Positions 1-5,339 of a stretch of DNA of 5,393 nt are shown here, one piece after another. The first letter of the stretch is position 1. Every line of letters begins with the position of its first letter. The DNA is taken from NCBI RefSeq assembly GCF_024699075.1, contig NZ_JAILQF010000143.1:1-5393 (forward strand), read 5' to 3'. Made by a program: the position numbers and the translations under genes. The notes under the pieces were generated by a model. That model made no database searches, was not told the origin of the DNA, and worked only from the letters and a program-made list of their open reading frames with translations. Origin of the DNA: Butyrivibrio sp. (GTDB lineage: Bacteria > Bacillota_A > Clostridia > Lachnospirales > Lachnospiraceae).

Positions 1-1
1 A

Positions 2-1135
2 CACGTTGACCACGGTAAGACAACTCTTACAGCTGCTATCACAGCAGTTCTTGCTGACAGACAGGGTGGCGAAGCAGTAGCTTTCGATCAGATCGATAAG
101 GCACCTGAAGAAAAGGCACGTGGAATAACAATTTCATCTGCTCACATCGAGTATGAGACAAACAACAGACACTATGCACACGTTGACTGCCCTGGCCACG
201 CTGATTATGTAAAGAACATGATCACTGGTGCAGCTCAGATGGATGGCGCTATCCTCGTTGTTGCTGCTACAGACGGTGTTATGGCTCAGACAAAGGAGCA
301 CGTTCTTCTTGCTCGTCAGGTAGGCGTTCCTTACATCGTTGTATTCATGAACAAGTGCGATATGGTTGATGATCCTGAACTTCTTGACCTTGTTGAGATG
401 GAGATCAGAGACCTTCTTAACGAGTACGAGTTCCCTGGCGATGATACACCTATCATCCGTGGTTCAGCTCTTAAGGCTCTTGAGGATCCTAAGTGCGAAT
501 GGGGTGACAAGATCGTTGAGCTTATGGATACAGTTGATTCTTATATCCCTGATCCTGCTCGTGAGATCGACAAGCCTTTCCTTATGCCTGTTGAGGACGT
601 ATTCACAATCACAGGTCGTGGTACAGTTGCTACAGGTCGTGTTGAGAGAGGTCAGCTCCACCTTAACGACGAAATCGAAATCGTTGGTATCAAGGAAGAG
701 ACAAAGAAGTCAGTTGTAACTGGTATCGAGATGTTCCGTAAGACTCTTGACTACGCTGAAGCTGGTGATAACGTAGGTATCCTTCTTCGTGGTGTAGATC
801 GTACAGAGATCGAAAGAGGACAGGTTGTAGCTGTTCCTGGAACAGTTACTTGCCACAAGAAGTTCACAGCTGAGGTTTACGTTCTTACAAAGGATGAAGG
901 TGGACGTCATACTCCTTTCTTCAACAACTATCGTCCTCAGTTCTACTTCAGAACAACAGACGTTACAGGTGTTTGTAACCTTCCTGATGGCACAGAAATG
1001 TGCATGCCTGGTGACCACGTAACAATGTCTATCGAACTTATTCACCCTATCGCTATGGAGCAGGGTCTTACATTCGCTATTCGTGAAGGCGGACGTACAG
1101 TAGGTTCAGGACGTGTTGCTACAATCATTGAGTAA
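2..1135 (+). CDS. tuf: Elongation factor Tu, 5'-truncated by the window edge
   Basis: EF-Tu is the cytoplasmic GTPase that carries aminoacyl-tRNA to the ribosomal A site. The frame is open from base 2 and gives 377 residues to the TAA stop. EF-Tu is usually about 396 residues, so only about 19 N-terminal residues are missing, upstream of the window. Counting from the first visible residue, the GTPase motifs are HVDHGKT at 1-7 (P-loop), RGITI at 40-44 (switch I), DCPGH at 62-66 with the catalytic histidine at 66, NKCD at 117-120, and SAL at 155-157. Beta-barrel domains 2 and 3 follow, with [13 protein letters not shown] and the C-terminal [12 protein letters not shown] intact. The switch II region reads [10 protein letters not shown] where many bacteria have DGPMPQTREH; I recall this as normal in Lachnospiraceae. 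A methionine at 218 is internal, not the start. A terminator follows 32 bp after the stop, so this is the last gene of its transcript. Confidence 0.98.
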   Translation, partial: HVDHGKTTLTAAITAVLADRQGGEAVAFDQIDKAPEEKARGITISSAHIEYETNNRHYAHVDCPGHADYVKNMITGAAQMDGAILVVAATDGVMAQTKEHVLLARQVGVPYIVVFMNKCDMVDDPELLDLVEMEIRDLLNEYEFPGDDTPIIRGSALKALEDPKCEWGDKIVELMDTVDSYIPDPAREIDKPFLMPVEDVFTITGRGTVATGRVERGQLHLNDEIEIVGIKEETKKSVVTGIEMFRKTLDYAEAGDNVGILLRGVDRTEIERGQVVAVPGTVTCHKKFTAEVYVLTKDEGGRHTPFFNNYRPQFYFRTTDVTGVCNLPDGTEMCMPGDHVTMSIELIHPIAMEQGLTFAIREGGRTVGSGRVATIIE

Positions 1136-1167
1136 TTTTTACTCATATCTTTTGTAAAACATAATAA

Positions 1168-1202
1168 GGGTTCGGGTGTGAATGCATCCGAACTCTTTTT
1201 TT
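1168..1202 (+). terminator. Intrinsic terminator of tuf
   Basis: An 11-bp stem pairs 1168-1178 (GGGTTCGGGTG) with 1185-1195 (CATCCGAACTC), with two G-T wobbles and a 6-nt loop (TGAATG). Seven T residues follow directly at 1196-1202. This is the standard form of a Rho-independent terminator, 32 bp after the tuf stop codon. It implies that the next gene has its own promoter. Confidence 0.93.
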
Positions 1203-1474
1203 GCGCCTTATTATTAAGTGGGAATATTAAGGTATTTTTCATTTTAGAGAAGTACAATTTATATAGGGATGAATATAATATTTCATATGCATATTTACTT
1301 AAAATATACATTTATATCATAAGATCAAAGATGCAGCTATGATTAAGCTTTAAATAATAATTTGTATAAACTTTTATATAAACTTCACAATTATACTAGT
1401 TTTCTAACGTATAATATATTTTAGGGGTACACATATATAAAGTAATAAAAATTTTTGAATATGGGGAATAATTA
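1203..1474 (+). promoter_or_regulatory. AT-rich spacer with candidate promoter for the alarmone synthetase
   Basis: This stretch holds no gene that I can support. It is very AT-rich. A perfect -10 hexamer TATAAT lies at 1410-1415, 59 bp before the start codon. The best -35 match, TTCACA at 1384-1389, is 20 bp away, which is longer than the usual 17 bp, so the promoter is only a candidate. A 9-nt direct repeat, TATAAACTT, lies just upstream at 1365-1373 and 1377-1385, 12 nt apart. It could be a regulator site or simple AT-rich redundancy. A weak ribosome binding site, GGGGAA, at 1463-1468 is 6 nt before the ATG. Confidence 0.35.
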
Positions 1475-2551
1475 ATGGAACGAGATAAAAAACCAGCTGA
1501 AAGAATGCTGGGGAATATTTCATTATCAGATTTAAAATCAATATCTCAGGAAGATATTGAACAGCTTCTTAGAATGACTGATCAGATTCAGGATTTCCAG
1601 GAACTAATGATGAAATATGAATGTGCAATGTACGAGATCAAAACGAAGCTTGATGTTCTTAATAAGGAACTTTCTCTTCGCAATAATCGTAATCCTTTTG
1701 AATCTATCAAGACCAGGATTAAAGCACCCATCAGTCTTTTTGAAAAAATGCAAAGGAAAGGTCTTCCTTTCACTGTAGATAACATAAAAAATAATATTAG
1801 TGATGTAGCTGGAATCAGAGTAATCTGTTCATTTATAGATGATATCTATATGCTTGCCGATTGCCTTAAAGCACAGGATGATGTAAAACTTCTCGAAATT
1901 AAGGATTATATTGAGAATCCTAAAATGAGTGGATACAGAAGTCTTCACCTTATTCTTGAAGTACCTATTTTCCTAACCCATGACAAGGAATATATGACTG
2001 TTGAAGTACAGTTTCGTACTATTGCTATGGATTTCTGGGCAAGTCTTGAGCATAAGATGAAGTATAAAAAAGATATACAGGATGCTGAGATGATCACAGA
2101 AGATCTTTGCTTTTCTGCTGATATGATCAATCAGATTGACAGAAGAATGCAGCAGATCCGTGAAAGAATTGATGCTAGCAATCTTGAAGAAAAGAAAGAA
2201 TCAAAGGTTGATTTTAGTAATATTGAGAGTGCTGCAGACTCAGAAGACAATGAAGATAATCTAAAAGACCAGGGAGAAGTTACTGTCACAAGGTCTGAAA
2301 CATCAATAAGTTCCGTCCTTGATACTGCCAAAAAGCAGATCAGTCAGCTAAATGAAATGCTTTCCAAAGATACAGATGAAGATAAAGCAGATTCTGGCAG
2401 CGATGAAGACAAAGACTCTACTAAAAAGAAGAAATCCAGAAAAAAGGTAGTGGAAGTAGAGCAGTCTGATCCAATATTTATTGCTTCTGCAACAGCTAAG
2501 GATTCAGGAAGAAAGAAAACTGCAAAGACTGTTGAGTCAAGTATCAGGTAA
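1475..2551 (+). CDS. RelQ/YjbM-like small alarmone synthetase (GTP pyrophosphokinase family) with long charged tail
   Basis: This enzyme is predicted to transfer pyrophosphate from ATP to GDP or GTP, making (p)ppGpp, the stringent-response alarmone, in the cytoplasm. Of 358 residues, about 48-235 match the RelA/SpoT synthetase fold. Visible motifs are RIKAPIS at 81-87, the metal-binding SDVAGIR at 109-115, SGYRSLH at 152-158, and EVQFRT at 177-182, where E177 corresponds to the catalytic glutamate, followed by FWASLEHKMKYK at 187-198. There is no HD hydrolase domain and no TGS or ACT domain, so it is a synthetase-only small protein rather than Rel. B. subtilis YjbM has 211 residues. This one adds about 35 at the N-terminus and about 120 at the C-terminus. 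The tail is Ser/Asp/Glu-rich (244-264, 299-315), then basic (KKKKSRKK at 317-324). Several allosteric pppGpp-site positions differ from YjbM. The start is supported by GGGGAA 6 nt upstream. The family is certain; the RelQ versus RelP class is less so. Confidence 0.9.
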   Translation: MERDKKPAERMLGNISLSDLKSISQEDIEQLLRMTDQIQDFQELMMKYECAMYEIKTKLDVLNKELSLRNNRNPFESIKTRIKAPISLFEKMQRKGLPFTVDNIKNNISDVAGIRVICSFIDDIYMLADCLKAQDDVKLLEIKDYIENPKMSGYRSLHLILEVPIFLTHDKEYMTVEVQFRTIAMDFWASLEHKMKYKKDIQDAEMITEDLCFSADMINQIDRRMQQIRERIDASNLEEKKESKVDFSNIESAADSEDNEDNLKDQGEVTVTRSETSISSVLDTAKKQISQLNEMLSKDTDEDKADSGSDEDKDSTKKKKSRKKVVEVEQSDPIFIASATAKDSGRKKTAKTVESSIR

Positions 2552-2691
2552 TAAAGTTATAAGATAGCCTGGTCTAATATTTTGTAAAAAGTATATAACT
2601 TTTTACTGATAATAGAAAAAGAGAAATGACTATTTGATATGAAAAATCATGCAATAGACATTTAGATTCGTTAAGGAATTAAAAAAACAAT

Positions 2692-2729
2692 AAAAAACTT
2701 AGTGGAAAAATGTTCCACTAAGTTTTTTT
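2692..2729. terminator. Bidirectional intrinsic terminator between convergent genes
   Basis: A 12-bp perfect stem pairs 2696-2707 (AACTTAGTGGAA) with 2713-2724 around a 5-nt loop (AAATG). The flanking A run (2692-2695) and T run (2725-2728) extend it to 16 bp. Read on the plus strand it ends in a T tract and would stop the alarmone synthetase transcript. Read on the minus strand the A run becomes a T tract, which would stop the methyltransferase transcript, whose stop codon is only 4 bp away. The 140 bp before it (2552-2691) show nothing else. Confidence 0.9.
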
Positions 2730-2732
2730 ATT

Positions 2733-3596
2733 TTATAAAGCTGTCCATCTTCCACTTGCTCCGCAAGGAAGTACTAATCCATTAGAAGAAACAGGAAGTC
2801 CGACTTCATCAGCTTCAACTTTACCCTTATGAATAGGATCAAGAACTGTATGAAGCATATATGAAAGTACTGCCGGCTGAAGACCTGTAGTATATGAATT
2901 GATCAAAAAGAAGAGAGGTTTATCAGAAAGTACCTGAGAACAAAGTTCAATAAATGGATAAATACTTTCCTCTATTTTCCAGATTTCTCCTTTTGGTCCT
3001 CTTCCATATGAAGGTGGATCCATAATGATCGCATCGTACTTATTGCCTCTGCGGATTTCTCTTTGAACAAATTTAGTGCAGTCATCAACTAGCCATCTTA
3101 TGCTTGCATCACCAAGACCAGATGAAACAGCATTTTCCTTGGCCCATGTAACCATACCCTTACTTGCATCAACATGAGTAACAGATGCACCTGCAGCTGC
3201 AGCTGAAACAGTAGCGCCTCCTGTATATGCGAACAGGTTAAGAACTTTTATATCACGTCCTGATTCTCTTATAAGTTTTGAAAACCAGTCCCAGTTTGCA
3301 GCCTGCTCCGGGAAAAGTCCGGTATGCTTAAAACTGAAAGGCTTAAGATGGAATGTAAGAGAATTATAATTTATAGTCCATTCTTCAGGTAATGAGTGAA
3401 ATTCCCATTCACCTCCGCCCTTGTTACTTCTATGATAATGTCCGTTTGGTTTTTTCCATCCAGGAAGCTTCTTATCAGTATTCCAGATAACCTGTGGATC
3501 AGGACGAACAAGCTGATATTTGCCCCAGCGTTCAAGCTTTTCTCCATTTGATGTATCTAAAACTTCATAATCTTTCCAATTTTCTGCAAGCCACAT
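2733..3596 (-). CDS. Class I SAM-dependent RNA methyltransferase, RlmI/RlmK superfamily, without PUA domain
   Basis: This protein is predicted to transfer a methyl group from S-adenosylmethionine to RNA, probably 23S rRNA; the exact target cannot be read from sequence. In its 287 residues, an N-terminal part (about 1-100) rich in Trp ends in the family element FPEQAANWDW (95-104). Motif I is VLNLFAYTGG (118-127), followed by HVDAS at 141-145 as the SAM ribose-contact strand. Motif IV is DPPSYGRG (193-200). Where E. coli RlmI (m5C) has a cysteine-containing SCS strand, this protein has INSYTTG (232-238), so the m5C cysteine appears absent at that place. The C-terminus carries LPCGASGRW (276-284). 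An N-terminal PUA domain, as in RlmI, is missing. The start ATG has GGAG 5 nt upstream on the minus strand. The gene is convergent with the alarmone synthetase, shares its terminator, and is divergent from the S10 operon. Confidence 0.88.
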   Translation of the reverse strand: MWLAENWKDYEVLDTSNGEKLERWGKYQLVRPDPQVIWNTDKKLPGWKKPNGHYHRSNKGGGEWEFHSLPEEWTINYNSLTFHLKPFSFKHTGLFPEQAANWDWFSKLIRESGRDIKVLNLFAYTGGATVSAAAAGASVTHVDASKGMVTWAKENAVSSGLGDASIRWLVDDCTKFVQREIRRGNKYDAIIMDPPSYGRGPKGEIWKIEESIYPFIELCSQVLSDKPLFFLINSYTTGLQPAVLSYMLHTVLDPIHKGKVEADEVGLPVSSNGLVLPCGASGRWTAL

Positions 3597-3640
3597 AATA
3601 ACTCCATTTCAATAGCTTATTAATCATGTATCTACTATAT

Positions 3641-3669
3641 ATAATATAGCGAATCTGATTATATTACAA
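3641..3669 (-). promoter_or_regulatory. Candidate promoter of the methyltransferase gene
   Basis: On the minus strand, TTGTAA (3669-3664) and TATTAT (3646-3641) are separated by exactly 17 bp. They match the sigma-A consensus at 4 of 6 and 5 of 6 positions. The -10 lies about 45 bp before the start codon, leaving a short 5' UTR that contains the GGAG ribosome binding site (3605-3602). The surroundings are AT-rich, so chance matches are possible. Confidence 0.5.
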
Positions 3670-3725
3670 AAATAAGCTAATTAAAATAGGAAATTGAATA
3701 TATGGTAATATACTGAGGCAGAATA

Positions 3726-3876
3726 ATCATTTAAATGATGATGCAAATTAGTATATTAATCGAAATATGATACAAAAAACAGTAATTGTGATTAATAAAT
3801 ATCAATAGAATTGATTTATAGAATCTACTTTACATATTTTGGACGAAAAATCATATAAATGACTTGCAAATCAGTA
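3726..3876 (+). repeat. Two imperfect copies of a ~27-bp AT-rich element upstream of the S10 operon
   Basis: The copy at 3726-3753 and the copy at 3850-3876 align with 23 identities over 27 positions and one 1-nt gap. Shared features are ATCAT-N-TAAATGA, then TGCAAAT-Y-AGTA. In the first copy the left half is a perfect 14-nt palindrome, ATCATTTAAATGAT (3726-3739). In the second copy the TTGCAA portion is the likely -35 of the rpsJ promoter. The copies may be a duplicated promoter or two regulator sites. Between them is an inverted repeat, ATCAAT-AGA-ATTGAT (3801-3815). I see no coding sequence in 3597-3886. Confidence 0.45.
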
Positions 3877-3892
3877 AAAAAAGTAATATATT
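3864..3892 (+). promoter_or_regulatory. Candidate promoter of the S10 (rpsJ) operon
   Basis: TTGCAA (3864-3869) and TATATT (3887-3892) are spaced by exactly 17 bp, matching sigma-A at 4 of 6 and 5 of 6 positions. Initiation would fall near 3899-3901, just where base composition changes from AT-rich DNA to a balanced, structured stretch. This gives a leader of about 290 nt before rpsJ, unusually long for a transcript whose only apparent job is to reach a ribosome binding site. Confidence 0.55.
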
Positions 3893-3898
3893 AGCAAG

Positions 3899-4187
3899 TG
3901 CTGTGACATGATAGCGTTGAAGCGTGAGGTTGCCACATTATCCAGTGATGTGGGTTTTCCGTGGAGCGAATGTCAGTGGGCTGCAAAGCAGTCACAAAAT
4001 CATGACGACAAGTCACTGTACAAGCAAATGATGTCTGCTGCAAATCCTTATGGATTGATGGGCAGAAACGACGTGAAGTGAAAATCTGAGTTGTAATTTG
4101 GGTTGCGAATCAGGACACACACGGGAGAATGTACAGTCACCGCTTGTCGTACTTAAACAAAAGTGCGAAAAGGAGGCGACTTTTTTT
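3899..4187 (+). ncRNA. Structured 5' leader of the S10 operon, candidate cis-regulatory RNA
   Basis: Hand folding gives an ordered set of helices: 3904-3909 with 3970-3975, enclosing a 6-bp hairpin 3933-3938/3948-3953; a hairpin 3976-3984/3988-3995 with one bulged base and an AAA loop; an 8-bp long-range helix 4015-4022/4130-4137, enclosing a two-part hairpin (4034-4038/4062-4066 plus 4043-4047/4052-4056) and a short 4086-4089/4110-4113 helix; and an 8-bp hairpin 4147-4154/4161-4168 that ends 2 nt before the AGGAGG of rpsJ. S10-operon leaders of other bacteria bind a ribosomal protein (L4 in E. coli) for feedback control, so such a role is likely here, but the ligand is unknown. I recall similar sequence before rpsJ in related Lachnospiraceae, which would fit a conserved element. 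Individual short helices could arise by chance. Confidence 0.6.
4171..4187 (+). promoter_or_regulatory. rpsJ ribosome binding site with long U-rich spacer
   Basis: AGGAGG at 4171-4176 is 11 nt from the ATG, a little longer than the 7-9 nt preferred, and the last seven spacer bases (4181-4187) are all T. This site fixes the rpsJ start at 4188; the frame open further upstream to 4098 has no ribosome binding site. The site can be covered by an alternative helix with 4146-4154. Confidence 0.8.
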
Positions 4188-4499
4188 ATGGCAAATCAGG
4201 TAATGAGGATTACTCTTAAAGCATATGATCATCAGTTAGTTGATGCATCTGCTAAGAAGATCATCGAGACAGTCAAGAAGAACGGATCTCAGGTTTCAGG
4301 ACCAGTTCCGCTTCCTACTAAGAAGGAAGTAGTAACAATTCTGCGTGCTGTACACAAGTACAAAGATTCCAGAGAGCAGTTCGAACAGAGAACTCATAAG
4401 AGACTGATCGATATTATCACACCTACACCTAAAACAGTTGATGCTCTGCAGAGACTTGAAATGCCTGCAGGTGTTTACATCAACATTAAGATGAAATAA
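4188..4499 (+). CDS. rpsJ: 30S ribosomal protein S10
   Basis: S10 is a head protein of the small ribosomal subunit. As NusE it also pairs with NusB in transcription antitermination. The product is 103 residues, the normal length for the family, and is full length: it opens [19 protein letters not shown] and contains [17 protein letters not shown] at about 37-53, the [17 protein letters not shown] loop region at about 56-72 and the C-terminal [12 protein letters not shown]. The ATG at 4188 is chosen because it follows AGGAGG and gives the universal N-terminus; an in-frame TTG at 4098 would add 30 unrelated residues encoded by the leader RNA. It is the first gene of the S10 operon, with rplC and rplD downstream on the same strand. 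Confidence 0.98.
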   Translation: MANQVMRITLKAYDHQLVDASAKKIIETVKKNGSQVSGPVPLPTKKEVVTILRAVHKYKDSREQFEQRTHKRLIDIITPTPKTVDALQRLEMPAGVYINIKMK

Positions 4500-4647
4500 T
4501 TCATCAGAAACTACTAAACATTTTAACCTCTACTAGTATGATGCAAGACGCATGATGCCGCGACACTGGAAATTACTTATATAAGTAATAAAACGACATT
4601 GCGAACGGTTTAAGCATCCGCTGTAGATGAACCAGGAGGTAAAAAAC
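4500..4647 (+). ncRNA. Structured rpsJ-rplC intergenic element, candidate ribosomal-protein binding site
   Basis: Genes of S10 operons are usually tightly packed, but here 148 nt separate rpsJ and rplC. They can fold as a closed unit: outer helix 4529-4533/4623-4627 (TCTAC/GTAGA); hairpin 4541-4544/4550-4553; helix 4554-4558/4614-4618 (GATGC/GCATC) stacked directly on 4559-4563/4599-4603 (CGCGA/TTGCG); and a terminal hairpin within the 18-nt perfect palindrome at 4572-4589. Unpaired purine-rich stretches CACTGGAA and AAAACGACA face each other between the last two helices. A second GATGC at 4540-4544 could compete for 4614-4618. The folded unit ends 6 nt before the rplC ribosome binding site. 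Control of rplC/rplD by L3 or L4 is my inference. Confidence 0.55.
4634..4647 (+). promoter_or_regulatory. rplC: rplC ribosome binding site that decides the start
   Basis: AGGAGG at 4634-4639 lies 8 nt before the ATG at 4648. An in-frame ATG at 4627 precedes this site and has none of its own, so 4648 is the start. Confidence 0.92.
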
Positions 4648-5316
4648 ATGAAGAAGGCTATTTTAGCTACTAAGGTCGGAATGACCCAGATCTTCAAAGA
4701 AGACGGTTCACTTGTTCCTGTAACAGTACTTCAGGCTGGACCGTGCGTAGTAACACAGATCAAGACACAGGAAAACGACGGTTATTCTGCTGTTCAGGTT
4801 GGTTTCGTAGATAAGAAAGAAAAGAACTACGAAGCAGGCCAGGTATGGCACAGACATGGCGTAAACAAGGCTGAGGCTGGTCACTTCAAGAAGGCCGGTG
4901 TTACATCCAAGAGATACGTCAGAGAGCTTAAACTTGAGAATGCAGCTGATTATCAGCTTGGCGCAGAGATCAAGGCAGACATCTTCGCAGATGGAGACAA
5001 GATCGATGCAACAGCTATCTCAAAGGGTAAAGGTTTCCAGGGCGCCATCAAGAAGAATGGTCAGCACAGAGGACCTATGGCTCACGGTTCAAAGTTCCAT
5101 CGTCATCAGGGTTCTAACGGTTCAAGTTCTGATCCTAGCCGTGTATTCAAGGGTAAAGGTATGCCAGGTCACATGGGCGCTGTAAGAGTTACAGTTCAGA
5201 ACCTTGAAGTTGTAAAGGTAGACGCTGAGAAGAATCTCATTCTTGTTAAAGGCGCTGTACCAGGACCTAAGAAGGGCCTTGTTACTATCAAAGAAACAAC
5301 AAGAGTTGAGGCATAA
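4648..5316 (+). CDS. rplC: 50S ribosomal protein L3
   Basis: L3 is an early-assembly protein of the large subunit that binds near the 3' end of 23S rRNA and reaches to the peptidyl-transferase centre. The 222-residue product begins [16 protein letters not shown] and keeps the family core: [11 protein letters not shown] at 125-135, [12 protein letters not shown] at 141-152 with the PTC-proximal loop at about 145-165, [17 protein letters not shown] at 161-177, and [18 protein letters not shown] at 189-206. Compared with the B. subtilis protein (209 residues, recalled), it has about 11 extra residues at roughly 60-72, including the segment AGQVWHRHG, just before NKAEAGHF. The start is fixed by the AGGAGG 8 nt upstream. 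rplD follows after 23 nt. Confidence 0.97.
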   Translation: MKKAILATKVGMTQIFKEDGSLVPVTVLQAGPCVVTQIKTQENDGYSAVQVGFVDKKEKNYEAGQVWHRHGVNKAEAGHFKKAGVTSKRYVRELKLENAADYQLGAEIKADIFADGDKIDATAISKGKGFQGAIKKNGQHRGPMAHGSKFHRHQGSNGSSSDPSRVFKGKGMPGHMGAVRVTVQNLEVVKVDAEKNLILVKGAVPGPKKGLVTIKETTRVEA

Positions 5317-5339
5317 CGAAGGAAAGGAGGACCATTCAG

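Noticed and set aside
710..1311. Minus-strand open frames over the 3' part of tuf and the following spacer
   Set aside because: They run antisense to a highly conserved gene, show no recognisable protein features, and owe their openness to the codon bias of tuf.
3970..4005. Possible 11-codon leader peptide from ATG 3970 behind GGAG (3963-3966)
   Set aside because: The spacing of 3 nt is too short for initiation, and the ATG lies within a leader helix strand (3970-3975).
4098..4187. N-terminal extension of rpsJ starting at TTG 4098
   Set aside because: The extra 30 codons lie in the structured leader, have no ribosome binding site, and S10 has a universal start matching ATG 4188, which follows AGGAGG.
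3899..4187. T-box or known metabolite riboswitch in the rpsJ leader
   Set aside because: I found no T-box sequence (TGGNACCGCG type) and no recognisable riboswitch core; the downstream genes point to a ribosomal-protein leader instead.
4572..4589. Perfect palindrome as a terminator or operator between rpsJ and rplC
   Set aside because: No T run follows it and termination here would separate S10 from L3; it fits better as the terminal hairpin of the folded intergenic element.
4627..4647. Earlier rplC start at ATG 4627
   Set aside because: The AGGAGG site lies downstream of this ATG, and the L3 family N-terminus matches the ATG at 4648.
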